Part shown: one piece after another, positions 51,350 through 60,091 of the stretch
Numbering within the stretch: position 1 is the first letter of the stretch
Layout of the letters: each line of letters opens with the position of its first letter
Program-made: the position numbers and the translations under genes
The notes under the pieces: generated by a model
The model's database searches: none
Seen by the model: only the letters and a program-made list of their open reading frames with translations
Told to the model about the DNA's origin: nothing
NCBI RefSeq assembly: GCF_031457955.1
Contig: NZ_JAVDXN010000003.1
Location: 62,001-126,000, forward strand
DNA from: Mixta sp031457955
GTDB taxonomy: Bacteria; Pseudomonadota; Gammaproteobacteria; Enterobacterales; Enterobacteriaceae
DNA length: 64,000 nt
Direction of reading: 5' to 3'

Positions 51350-51424
51350 GCCTGGGTCTCCTGTTCGTTTTTTTGCACAGCCTAACATGAATTTGCCCCT
51401 CCTTTTGCATTCCTTGTGCCAGCG

Positions 51425-52621
51425 TTAAAAACAGGTTTCCAGCACCTCAATAACCTCCAGCTGTTCATTAACCAGACAAAAATTGCGCCATTTATCAAAG
51501 GTCAGGCAAGGGTGCGAAGCGCCAAAGGCAATAATATCGCCAGGCTGTAGCCCGTGTTCCGTCGGTGCCTCCAGAAACAGATGCTGATCCATCAGCTTAA
51601 TGGTGCGCCAGCGGTTATCCAGCGCCTGCGGTTGTGCGGTGTGCGCCTGCCAGACGCGTAAAGGCACCGGCATATCATCATGCGCGATATCGCGTTTGCC
51701 CAGCGCCACAATAACCCTGCCTGGCTCCGGCACCGATTGTACACAGGCAAAAATTTCCATCGCGGGCAATAAGGCCTGCGTCAACTGTGGCTGGCGCGCC
51801 AGCACGCTCTGCTGCGCCTGCTGATAAATCCCATGATCGTGAACCAGATAACAGCCCGGCCGCATCACAGTAAGAAAAGCATCACGCGCCTGCCGTTGCG
51901 AAAACGCCTCCGCGACGCGATCGTACCAGGCGGAGCCGGATGCGGTGATCAACGGCTGCGCCCGGCGAAAAGCGCCTGCGTTTTTTAGCTGTAGCGCAAC
52001 CGTGACCAGACGTTCAATAAACGCATCTATCTGCGGCTGCTCGCCATTAATCACACCCTCGTAGCCTTCCACGCCGCATAACTCCAGCGCCGGTTCAGCC
52101 TGAACGGCGGCGATGAGCGCATCAATTTGCTCATCGCTACGACAGCCGCAACGCCCGTTGGCGACGCCCAGCTCCAGCAGTACCTGTAGCTTTACCTGCT
52201 GCGCGGCAAAAAATTGCCCCAGCTGCCGCACATTCTCAACGCTGTCCACCAGGCAGTAAAAATCTATCTGATAGTGACGCAGCATATCCGCGACGATCTG
52301 CATATTGGCGCGACCTGTCAGCTGGTTAGCCATAAGGATGCGCTCAATGCCCTCTTTCGCCGCCACCGCGCTTTGCACCGCAGTCGCCAGCGTGATGCCC
52401 CACGCGCCAGCGGCTATCTGGCGGCGGAACAGGCCGGGCGCCATGGTGGTTTTTCCGTGCGGCGCCAGCACCGCGCCGTACCGATCGGCTAAGGCCTGCA
52501 TCCAGCGCAGGTTATGCTCCAGCGCGTTTTGATGCACCACCAACGCCGGTAGCGAAATATCGGTTAACAGCTGTGGTCCGGTAACCGGTAGCCCTTTTTG
52601 CGGATAAGTCAGAGAAAACAT
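51425..52621 (-). CDS. D-threonine aldolase/D-serine dehydratase-like family PLP enzyme
   Basis: A 398-residue fold-type III PLP protein. The alanine-racemase-like N-terminal barrel has the PLP lysine in VLAPHGKTTMAP (about residue 57), and the C-terminal beta domain has the metal-binding H...C pair in FGASHPCLTFDKW, typical of D-serine dehydratase (DSD1) and D-threonine aldolase. Members act on D-amino acids or 3-hydroxy D-amino acids; the exact substrate is undecided. AGGAA lies eight bases before ATG 52621. It is an insertion between ampD and nadC relative to E. coli and is probably monocistronic. Confidence 0.85.
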   Translation of the reverse strand: MFSLTYPQKGLPVTGPQLLTDISLPALVVHQNALEHNLRWMQALADRYGAVLAPHGKTTMAPGLFRRQIAAGAWGITLATAVQSAVAAKEGIERILMANQLTGRANMQIVADMLRHYQIDFYCLVDSVENVRQLGQFFAAQQVKLQVLLELGVANGRCGCRSDEQIDALIAAVQAEPALELCGVEGYEGVINGEQPQIDAFIERLVTVALQLKNAGAFRRAQPLITASGSAWYDRVAEAFSQRQARDAFLTVMRPGCYLVHDHGIYQQAQQSVLARQPQLTQALLPAMEIFACVQSVPEPGRVIVALGKRDIAHDDMPVPLRVWQAHTAQPQALDNRWRTIKLMDQHLFLEAPTEHGLQPGDIIAFGASHPCLTFDKWRNFCLVNEQLEVIEVLETCF

Positions 52622-52799
52622 TGCAGGGTTCCTTTGCCATTAAATTTATTCAGCAATACCCTGGCGGCGATAAAAGTGCCACCTTTAAAACCGTTGCCGC
52701 ACGTTTGTTTAGCATACTAAACTTTTTCTGACTTCTGCTGGTGCCCGTTCACCGTTCAGGCTACATTAAGCGCACGTCAAAAATCATTACGGACACCTT

Positions 52800-53690
52800 A
52801 TGACACAGCGACGCTATAACCCAGACAGCCGCAGACAGGCGCTGCTTTCACGCATCGAAGATGATATCCCAGCCAGCGTCGAGCAGGCTTTACGCGAGGA
52901 TCTCGGTGGTGAAATCGATGCGAATAACGATATCACCGCCAGCCTGCTGCCGGCAGACAAACAGGCGCTGGCAACCGTTATCACGCGGGAAGCAGGCGTT
53001 TTCTGTGGTAAACGCTGGGTAGAGGAAGTGTTTATCCAGCTGGGAAATCAGGCCACGCTTACCTGGCACGTCGCTGATGGCGACATTATCGAACCCGATC
53101 AGCCGCTTTTTGATATTGCCGGTCCGGCGCGTCTGCTGTTAACCGCTGAGCGTACCGCACTTAATTTTGTGCAAACCCTTTCCGGTATCGCCAGCGAAGT
53201 GAAACGTTATGTCATGCTGCTGGAGGGTACGCAAACCCGCCTGCTGGATACGCGTAAAACCCTGCCCGGGCTGCGAACCGCGCTGAAATATGCGGTGTTA
53301 TGCGGCGGCGGCGAGAATCATCGCCTGGGTTTATCCGATGCCTTTCTGATTAAAGAGAACCATATTATCGCCAGCGGATCGATTCGTGAGGCGGTTGAGA
53401 AAGCGCTTTGGCTTCATCCTGATGTGCCTGTGGAAGTTGAAGTCGAAACGCTGGATGAGCTGGAACAGGCGCTTGCCGCCGGTGCCGATATTGTGATGCT
53501 GGATAACTTTACCGTCGAACAGATGCGGGCCGCGGTAGAAACCAATCAGGGCCGCGCGCTGCTGGAAGTTTCCGGCAATGTCACCGACCAGACGTTACGC
53601 CTGTTTGCTGAGACTGGCGTTGATTATATTTCGGTTGGCGCACTGACTAAACATCTCCGCGCGCTGGATCTTTCGATGCGTTTCCATTAA
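52800..53690 (+). CDS. nadC: Nicotinate-nucleotide pyrophosphorylase (carboxylating)
   Basis: NadC converts quinolinate and PRPP to nicotinate mononucleotide in NAD synthesis. The 296-residue product matches the enteric enzyme. Motifs include the quinolinate/PRPP-binding LLDTRKTLPGLRTALKYAVL, CGGGENHRLGLSDAFLIKEN, VEVEVETLDELEQAL and ADIVMLDNF. It is divergent from the PLP gene across 178 bases, which hold its promoter, and is followed by the ppdD pilin cluster with a 199-base gap, the E. coli order. Confidence 0.97.
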   Translation: MTQRRYNPDSRRQALLSRIEDDIPASVEQALREDLGGEIDANNDITASLLPADKQALATVITREAGVFCGKRWVEEVFIQLGNQATLTWHVADGDIIEPDQPLFDIAGPARLLLTAERTALNFVQTLSGIASEVKRYVMLLEGTQTRLLDTRKTLPGLRTALKYAVLCGGGENHRLGLSDAFLIKENHIIASGSIREAVEKALWLHPDVPVEVEVETLDELEQALAAGADIVMLDNFTVEQMRAAVETNQGRALLEVSGNVTDQTLRLFAETGVDYISVGALTKHLRALDLSMRFH

Positions 53691-53889
53691 CGCCTTGCGT
53701 GGCGCCGTTTATACGCGCCACATTCTCCGGCGGGATACAAAATTTGCGATCCCGCTTCCAGCCAATATGTGATTCGCAGTAACGCCCTCCGTTTTTCCTC
53801 GTGCTCGCTTCCTGTTTGTTGATCCTCTGCTCGCTCCCCTCTTCTTTGTCGATTAATGTCGGCCGGGTTATCAATAGGGAGGAATAAAG

Positions 53890-54327
53890 ATGCAACAACA
53901 AGGATTTACGCTTATTGAACTGATGATTGTGATTGGTATTGTCGCCATTCTCAGCGCCATCGGCATGCCTGCTTACCAGAGCTATCTGCAAAAAGCGGCG
54001 CTGACCGATATGCTGCAAACCATGCTGCCTTATAAAACCGCCGTTGAGCTATGCGCGGTTGAGCATGGCGCTACATCGGGCTGCAGCGCAGGCAGTAACG
54101 GCGTGCCCACCGCGAAAGGGTCACGCTACGTCTCGGCAGTAAGCGTGGCTTCAGGCACGATTACGCTTACCGGCCAGGAGAGCCTGAATGGGTTAACCGT
54201 CACGCTGACGCCACAATGGCAAAGCAATGAAGGCCAGATGAGCTGGCAGCGCAGCTGTGACAGCACCAACAGCAGCCTGAAAGATAACTGCCGTGCGGTT
54301 TTCCGCTTCGATGATAGCGAGAACTGA
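53890..54327 (+). CDS. ppdD: Type IV pilin PpdD
   Basis: PpdD is the major type IV pilin of enterobacteria. The 145-residue prepilin has a short positive leader and the prepilin peptidase site in MQQQG-FTLIELMIVIG, cut after glycine 5, with the conserved glutamate at position 5 of the mature chain. The following ~25 hydrophobic residues form the assembly helix (MIVIGIVAILSAIGMP). Four cysteines in the globular part (CAVEHGATSGC and the C-terminal CDSTNSSLKDNC) could form two disulfides. It overlaps hofB by one base. Prepilin peptidase and secretin genes are elsewhere. Confidence 0.95.
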   Translation: MQQQGFTLIELMIVIGIVAILSAIGMPAYQSYLQKAALTDMLQTMLPYKTAVELCAVEHGATSGCSAGSNGVPTAKGSRYVSAVSVASGTITLTGQESLNGLTVTLTPQWQSNEGQMSWQRSCDSTNSSLKDNCRAVFRFDDSEN

Positions 54328-55706
54328 TGATGAAAGAGGCAGAAAGCAATCTGCACGCGCTTTGTCGTCAATATCAGGCGGTGCTGCTAAACGAAGACGA
54401 GAAAACCATTACCGTTGCCCTGGCTGGCATACCCACGCCTGAAATGCTGGAAGCGCTGCATTTCACCAGCCAGCGCCGCGTGCAGATCGAGCGCTGGCCG
54501 CAGGCGCGGCTGGAACAATATCAACAGACGGAGGGCGGCGCTGCTGGAGGCGTACCTGAGCCAATAACGTCACTGGTTGATCATATTCTGCTGCAGGCGT
54601 TTCAGCGCCGTGCCTCTGACATTCATATTGAACCCTGTGCGGCAGGTATGCGGGTTCGCTTACGTATTGATGGCGTATTACAGCCGCTGCAAAACATCAG
54701 CGAAAACCAGCAGGCGGCGCTGATCGCCCGGCTTAAAATTCTTGGCAATCTTGATATCGCCGAGCGGCGATTGCCGCAGGATGGGCAGTTTACATTGCAG
54801 CTGCAGGGCGCGCAGGCGGCGTTTCGCCTTTCGACTCTGCCTGTTAGCAGCGGCGAAAAAGCAGTGATTCGCCTGCTGCAAAGCAAACCGCAGGATCTGG
54901 CGCTGGATGCGCTGGGCATGCCGCCGGATGCGTTGGCGCATTATCGCCGCGCACTGGCTCAGCCGCAGGGGTTGATCCTGGTGACCGGCCCAACCGGCAG
55001 CGGGAAAACCTTTACGCTCTATAGCGGCCTGAACGCCCTTAATCAGCCGGGAAGTAATGTGTGCAGCGTTGAGGATCCGGTAGAAATTCCGCTACAGGGC
55101 GTTAATCAAACCCAGATTAACCCGCGTGCCGGACTCGATTTCCAGCGCGTTCTGCGTGCTCTGCTGCGCCAGGATCCAGACATTATTATGCTGGGTGAAA
55201 TTCGTGATGCAGAAAGTGCTGAGATGGCGGTTAAAGCCGCGCAAACCGGGCATCTGGTGCTATCGACATTGCATACTAACTCCACCACAGAAACGCTAAC
55301 CCGACTTGGGCAGATGGGTATTCCAGGCTATCTGCTGGCTTCAGCGCTGCGCCTGGTTATTGCTCAGCGTCTGGTACGCCGCCTTTGCCCGCGCTGCCGC
55401 GCTCCGGCAGAAAAAATTAACCATCTGCCCGAACAAAGCTGGACTGGCGCGCTGCAAACCTGGCAGGCGGTGGGCTGCGATCACTGTTTTTCTGGCTACT
55501 ATGGACGGCTGGCGCTGTTTGAAATGCTACCGATAAACAGCGAACTGCAAGCGGCTATTGCCGACAACGCCGGTAGCGAAGCCTTAAGCCAGCTGGCCCA
55601 GCGGCAACAGCTTAATAGCCTGTTTGTCGAAGGGCTGAATGCAGTTAACCGTGGAGAAACCTCTTTGGCGGAAGTGTATCGGGTGATAGGCGTCAGTCAT
55701 GGCTAA
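54327..55706 (+). CDS. hofB: Type IV pilus assembly ATPase HofB (GspE/PilB family)
   Basis: HofB is the hexameric ATPase driving pilin polymerisation. The 459-residue product has the GspE N-terminal segment, Walker A GPTGSGKT (about 221-228), the Asp box with IRDAESAEMAVKAAQTGH, a His box, and the tetracysteine zinc element (CPRCRAP, then CDHC). The Walker B region is PDIIMLGEIRDAE. ATG 54327 starts within the ppdD stop, with a second ATG directly after. Its stop overlaps the hofC start by eight bases. Length and order match E. coli. Confidence 0.95.
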   Translation: MMKEAESNLHALCRQYQAVLLNEDEKTITVALAGIPTPEMLEALHFTSQRRVQIERWPQARLEQYQQTEGGAAGGVPEPITSLVDHILLQAFQRRASDIHIEPCAAGMRVRLRIDGVLQPLQNISENQQAALIARLKILGNLDIAERRLPQDGQFTLQLQGAQAAFRLSTLPVSSGEKAVIRLLQSKPQDLALDALGMPPDALAHYRRALAQPQGLILVTGPTGSGKTFTLYSGLNALNQPGSNVCSVEDPVEIPLQGVNQTQINPRAGLDFQRVLRALLRQDPDIIMLGEIRDAESAEMAVKAAQTGHLVLSTLHTNSTTETLTRLGQMGIPGYLLASALRLVIAQRLVRRLCPRCRAPAEKINHLPEQSWTGALQTWQAVGCDHCFSGYYGRLALFEMLPINSELQAAIADNAGSEALSQLAQRQQLNSLFVEGLNAVNRGETSLAEVYRVIGVSHG

Positions 55707-56898
55707 CTGTCGGCTCTGGCACTGGCAGGCGATGAATCAGCAAGGTGAGATTGTCGTGGGAAGCTGGCTGCTGTCGGAAGATCAGCAGATTATGACGCTT
55801 ATGGCGCAGCAGCACCTCCTGCCGCTTTCCTGTAAAAGTGGCAGGTATTACCGCGCGCGCGACTGGAAAACCCAGCAAAAAATTGCGCTGATGCACCAGC
55901 TGGCGACGCTATTAAACGCGGGATTAACGCTTTCCGTTGGGCTGCATTTGCTAAGCGAGGGTGAAACGCATGCGGGCTGGCGCGCGCTGCTGCTGGCGTT
56001 GCAGGAGGATGTTGCCCGAGGCACATCTTTTTCAGCCGCACTGGCAAAATGGCCGATGGTTTTCCCGCCGCTCTATTCTGCCTTAATGCAGGTTGGCGAG
56101 CTGACCGGCCAGCTTGATCGCTGCTGTTCACAGCTGGCCAGCCAACAGGAACGCCAGCTGCGCTTACAGAAAAAAGTGGTGACGGCGCTGCGTTATCCAG
56201 GGTTTATTTTGCTGGTGGCGCTCACGGTAGCGATTGGCATGCTGTTACTGGTGCTGCCTGAATTCGTGGCTATCTATCAAGCCTTTAACGCGCCGCTGCC
56301 TGTATTTACCGCCGCCGTGCTAACCCTTTCGGCGACGCTGCAGCAACTTTTTGTGCCGCTGATCGTCGTGCTGGTTGGCCTGTTTGCCGCCTGGCGCTAT
56401 CTGCGTAAACAGCGTGCTAACTGGCAGCGCCGTGAACAACGCTGGTTGTTAAAGATGCCGCTGCTGGCGACGTTATGGCGTGGTAGCCTGCTCAGCCAGA
56501 TTTTTACCACCCTTAGCTTAACGCAGCAGGCCGGGCTGCCGCTGTTGCAAGGGTTACAGGCGGTTGAGCAAACCCTTACGCCCTTGCTGTGGCGTGAAGC
56601 CGTGCAGCATCTGCAGGACAGGATTGCCAGTGGCACGCAGCTACATCAGGCGATTGCGGACAGCGCGCTGTTTACGCCGCTTTGCCGTCAGCTGATAAAG
56701 GTAGGGGAAGAAGCCGGGGCGCTGGACAGTTTGCTGGCACGCCTGGCGCAGTGGCATGAAAACCAGACGCATGAACTGGCGGATACGTTGGCGGCGACGC
56801 TGGAACCGGTAATGATGATCGTTACCGGTGCCATTGTCGGAACGCTGGTGATTGCGATGTACCTGCCGATATTTAATCTGGGCGAGGTTATCGGTTGA
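55699..56898 (+). CDS. hofC: Type IV pilus inner-membrane platform protein HofC (GspF/PilC family)
   Basis: HofC is the polytopic platform protein of the pilus machine. The 399-residue product has two repeated GspF domains (LMHQLATLLNAGLTLSVGLH and the later FTTLSLTQQAGLPLLQGLQ) and three transmembrane helices, including PGFILLVALTVAIGMLLLVL and the C-terminal VTGAIVGTLVIAMYLPIF. It overlaps hofB by eight bases and converges on guaC with a 37-base gap. No further pilus genes follow, as in E. coli. Confidence 0.94.
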   Translation: MANCRLWHWQAMNQQGEIVVGSWLLSEDQQIMTLMAQQHLLPLSCKSGRYYRARDWKTQQKIALMHQLATLLNAGLTLSVGLHLLSEGETHAGWRALLLALQEDVARGTSFSAALAKWPMVFPPLYSALMQVGELTGQLDRCCSQLASQQERQLRLQKKVVTALRYPGFILLVALTVAIGMLLLVLPEFVAIYQAFNAPLPVFTAAVLTLSATLQQLFVPLIVVLVGLFAAWRYLRKQRANWQRREQRWLLKMPLLATLWRGSLLSQIFTTLSLTQQAGLPLLQGLQAVEQTLTPLLWREAVQHLQDRIASGTQLHQAIADSALFTPLCRQLIKVGEEAGALDSLLARLAQWHENQTHELADTLAATLEPVMMIVTGAIVGTLVIAMYLPIFNLGEVIG

Positions 56899-56935
56899 TC
56901 TACCCGCCCCTGTTTAATCGGAGTGCGGTTATCGC

Positions 56936-57976
56936 TTAGCGGTTAAACACGCGGTTTTCCTGCTCCGCGACACGAATAAACGTGGTGCGTTTCGTCAGCT
57001 CTTTCAACCGCTCGGCACCAACGTAGGTGCACGCGGAGCGCAGGCCGCCCAGAATATCGCGCGCCGTGGCTTCTACCGGGCCGCGCAATGGCAGCTTAAC
57101 CGTCTTGCCTTCAGCTGCACGATATTCCGCTACGCCGCCCACATGGCGCTTCATGGCTGACTCCGAACTCATGCCGTAAAACAGCATGAATTTTTCACCG
57201 TTTTCTTCAACCACGCGACCTTCACATTCGTCATGCGCCGCCAGCATCCCGCCAAGCATCACGAAATCTGCGCCGCCGCCGAAAGCCTTCGCCACATCAC
57301 CCGGAGCCGAACAGCCGCCATCGCTGACGATTTGTCCGCCCAGGCCGTGCGCGGCATCAGCGCATTCAATCACTGCCGACAGCTGCGGATAGCCCACGCC
57401 GGTTTTTATCCGCGTGGTGCATACGGAACCCGGACCAATCCCGACTTTCACAATATCCGCTCCCGAAAGGATCAGCTCTTCAACCATTTCACCGGTGACC
57501 ACGTTGCCCGCGCAAATAGTTTTATCCGGGCAGGCTTCGCGTGCGCGCTGCAGAAACTGCACAAAATGCTCGGAATAGCCGTTGGCGACATCAATACAGA
57601 TGAACTTGAGCGCGGGAGAAAGCGCCAGGATCGCCTGCAGTTTGGTAAAATCGGCATCTGAGGTGCCGGTGGAGACCATGACATGCTGCAGCACCTTTTC
57701 AGGTACGCGCTGAACAAAGGCTTGCCACTCATCAACGCTGTAATGTTTATGTACCGCCGTTAAAATCTCAAAGCTGGCCAGCACTTCCGCCATGCGAAAG
57801 GTGCCCACGGTATCCATATTAGCGGCAATAATCGGAACGCCAGACCAGGCGATGCCGGAGTGTTTAAAAGTAAATTGACGGCTCAGATCCACCTGCGAGC
57901 GGCTTTTCAGCGTAGAACGCTTGGGACGAATGAGTACATCTTTAAAACCAAGCTTCAAATCTTCTTCAATACGCAT
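56936..57976 (-). CDS. guaC: GMP reductase
   Basis: GuaC reduces GMP to IMP with NADPH, returning guanine nucleotides to the purine pool. The 346-residue product is related to IMP dehydrogenase but lacks CBS domains. The catalytic cysteine is in GIGPGSVCTTRIKTGVGYPQ. Other marks are LGFKDVLIRPKRSTLKSRSQ, ICIDVANGYSEHFV and SDGGCSAPGDVAKAFGGGAD. ATG 57976 has AGGAAT upstream. It is divergent from coaE across 240 bases. Confidence 0.97.
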   Translation of the reverse strand: MRIEEDLKLGFKDVLIRPKRSTLKSRSQVDLSRQFTFKHSGIAWSGVPIIAANMDTVGTFRMAEVLASFEILTAVHKHYSVDEWQAFVQRVPEKVLQHVMVSTGTSDADFTKLQAILALSPALKFICIDVANGYSEHFVQFLQRAREACPDKTICAGNVVTGEMVEELILSGADIVKVGIGPGSVCTTRIKTGVGYPQLSAVIECADAAHGLGGQIVSDGGCSAPGDVAKAFGGGADFVMLGGMLAAHDECEGRVVEENGEKFMLFYGMSSESAMKRHVGGVAEYRAAEGKTVKLPLRGPVEATARDILGGLRSACTYVGAERLKELTKRTTFIRVAEQENRVFNR

Positions 57977-58216
57977 AACATCATTCCTGGGTTTTTGGCG
58001 ACGATCTTACGATCGGGTGCTGCTGCCAGCTCCAGTAACGTTATCATACGCACTAAAAACGCGCGTACAAGACTGCGAAAACACCTTTAAATAGGCTACA
58101 ATCCGCTAAATTTACCTGAAGATAGTCAATGTGATCGCCGTTGCAAAATTTGTCGCTGTCGCTAAAAATTAACAGCAGCAACATGGCGTTTGCAGACGAA
58201 GCAGGAACTGAAACAG

Positions 58217-58828
58217 ATGCCTTACACAGTTGCGCTGACCGGTGGTATCGGCAGTGGGAAAAGTACCGTTGCCGCCGCCTTTGCCGCGCATGGAGTGGAA
58301 ATCATTGACGCGGATATCATCGCGCGTCAGGTAGTAGAACCCGGCCAACCGGCGTTAAACGACATTGCAACGCGCTTTGGTTCGGCCATTCTTCATGCAG
58401 ACGGTACGCTAAATCGTGCTGCGCTGCGTCAGACTATCTTTAACTCTCCGGCGGATAAAACCTGGTTAAATCAGTTACTGCATCCACTGATTCATGCCGA
58501 GACGCGGCAGCAGCTGGCAGCGGCACGTTCGCCCTGGTGTTTATGGGTCGTGCCGCTGCTGGTGGAAAATCACCTGGAAAAACAGGCCGATCGGGTACTG
58601 GTTGTGGATGTCGATCCTGAAATCCAGATTGAACGAACCATGGCCCGCGATGGCATGACACGCGAACAGGCGGAAAAAATCATTGCCGCTCAGGCCACGC
58701 GCGCGGCACGTCTGGCGGTAGCAGATGACATCATTGAAAACAGCGGACAGCCCCATGACACCTTGCCGCTGGTCGCCGAACTGAATCAGCGTTATCTGGC
58801 GCTGGCCGGAGCGATAAAACAGGATTAA
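58217..58828 (+). CDS. coaE: Dephospho-CoA kinase
   Basis: CoaE phosphorylates dephospho-CoA, the last step of CoA synthesis. From ATG 58217 the product has 203 residues. The P-loop ALTGGIGSGKST lies at the N-terminus, followed by the substrate-binding DADIIARQVVEPG and the lid region in ERTMARDGMTREQAEKIIAAQ. The frame is open to 58190, but the conserved YTVALTGG start favours 58217. zapD begins four bases after its stop. The pan genes earlier in the window feed the same pathway but are not linked in an operon. Confidence 0.96.
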   Translation: MPYTVALTGGIGSGKSTVAAAFAAHGVEIIDADIIARQVVEPGQPALNDIATRFGSAILHADGTLNRAALRQTIFNSPADKTWLNQLLHPLIHAETRQQLAAARSPWCLWVVPLLVENHLEKQADRVLVVDVDPEIQIERTMARDGMTREQAEKIIAAQATRAARLAVADDIIENSGQPHDTLPLVAELNQRYLALAGAIKQD

Positions 58829-58832
58829 CAGC

Positions 58833-59576
58833 ATGAGTAAAATCGTTCTTTTCGAACATCCGTTAAATGAAAAAATGCGTACCTGGCTAAGAATTGAGTT
58901 TTTGCTCCAGCAGCTTCAGGCCAGTATCCATATCACCGATCACCTCACCGCTCTGACATTTTTCCGCAACCTGAGTGAGCTGTTAGATGTCTTTGAACGT
59001 GGCGAGCTACGTACCGAGATCCTGAAAGAGCTGGAACGCCAGCAGCAAAAACTGCTGGCGTGGAGCGAAGTGCCGGGCGTGGATATGGAGCGCGTAGAAG
59101 CGCTGCGTCAGCAGCTAAAATCACGCGCCAGCGAGTTGATGGCGGCACCGCGTATTGGTCAGGCTCTGCGTGAAGATCGTCTTGTTGCGCTGGTACGTCA
59201 ACGCTTAAGTATTCCTGGCGGCTGCTGCAGTTTTGATTTGCCAACGCTGCATGTCTGGCTGCACCTGGATCAATCACTGCGGGATGCGCAGGTTACCAGT
59301 TGGATGGAAACGCTTGATGCGTTACGCCAGGCGTTATTTATGATTCTGGAATTGGTTCGTCAGTCGGGTGTTTTCCGTCATCAAACCAGCCTGAACGGCT
59401 TTTATCAGGATAATGCCGAAGGCGCTGATTTGCTCCGCCTGCAGCTGGCGCTGGAAGCCAATCTTTATCCGCAAGTATCGGGCCATAAAACCCGTTATGC
59501 GATTCGTTTTTTACCGCTCGACAGCGAACGTGGCGAAATTCCGGCACGTCTCGATTTCGAGTTGGCCTGTTGTTAG
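58833..59576 (+). CDS. zapD: Cell division protein ZapD
   Basis: ZapD (YacF) bundles FtsZ filaments at the division ring. The 247-residue product equals E. coli ZapD in length and is highly similar, beginning VLFEHPLNEKMRTWLRIEFL. It is mostly helical in the first part (LRQQLKSRASELMAAPRIGQ) with a C-terminal beta domain (HKTRYAIRFLPLDSERGEIP). It lies between coaE and yacG with gaps of four and ten bases, the conserved coaE-zapD-yacG operon. Confidence 0.97.
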   Translation: MSKIVLFEHPLNEKMRTWLRIEFLLQQLQASIHITDHLTALTFFRNLSELLDVFERGELRTEILKELERQQQKLLAWSEVPGVDMERVEALRQQLKSRASELMAAPRIGQALREDRLVALVRQRLSIPGGCCSFDLPTLHVWLHLDQSLRDAQVTSWMETLDALRQALFMILELVRQSGVFRHQTSLNGFYQDNAEGADLLRLQLALEANLYPQVSGHKTRYAIRFLPLDSERGEIPARLDFELACC

Positions 59577-59586
59577 AGGTGTAATC

Positions 59587-59784
59587 ATGAGCAGTGATAT
59601 TACTACGGTCGCCTGTCCAACCTGCGGCAAGCCGGTTGTTTGGGGTGAACAGAGCCCGTTTCGTCCATTCTGTTGCAAACGCTGTCAGCTGATCGATCTG
59701 GGCGAATGGGCGGCTGAAGAAAAGCGGATTGCCAGCAGTAACGATCTGTCTGATAGCGAAGAATGGAGTGAAAGAGAGCCTTAA
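59587..59784 (+). CDS. yacG: DNA gyrase inhibitor YacG
   Basis: YacG is a small zinc protein that binds the GyrB C-terminal part and blocks DNA binding by gyrase. The 65-residue product has the zinc ligands in VACPTCGKPV and PFCCKRCQLIDLGEWA, followed by an acidic tail (SDSEEWSEREP). AGAGG lies 8-10 bases before ATG 59587, ten bases after the zapD stop, so it is the last gene of the coaE operon. A terminator-like hairpin follows 45 bases downstream. Confidence 0.96.
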   Translation: MSSDITTVACPTCGKPVVWGEQSPFRPFCCKRCQLIDLGEWAAEEKRIASSNDLSDSEEWSEREP

Positions 59785-60091
59785 AGGATCTTAAGCACAC
59801 CTAAAACGCTAAACTTAAATCACACCCTGCCAGGCTAATCCACGCCTGGCTCATTTTCCTGCTAACATAATTGCTCGATTTAAGGATGTTTCAACGCGCT
59901 ATTAATAACCATTTTTTATACGTCCTCTCGTTAAATTCTTATTTCCTATTTAAACCCTCTTTTAGCCTTTACCATTATTTCATTTTTATTATAAACCTTA
60001 AAAATAACTATTAAGGTGGGAGGAATTCAACACATCCTATATATTCTCCTTTTGCTTTTAAGGGATAGTTAAAGCGCAGGGGGAAACTGTG
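59785..60091. other. AT-rich region between yacG and the phosphoesterase gene
   Basis: About 300 bases, very AT-rich from 59880 to 60060. After the yacG terminator I see no gene. The promoter of the phosphoesterase/lectin gene is expected here. The composition break from the GC-rich operon suggests that the following gene was acquired. Confidence 0.6.
59829..59857 (+). terminator. Terminator of coaE-zapD-yacG
   Basis: GCCAGGC (59829-59835) pairs with GCCTGGC (59844-59850), followed by TCATTTT. Confidence 0.7.
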
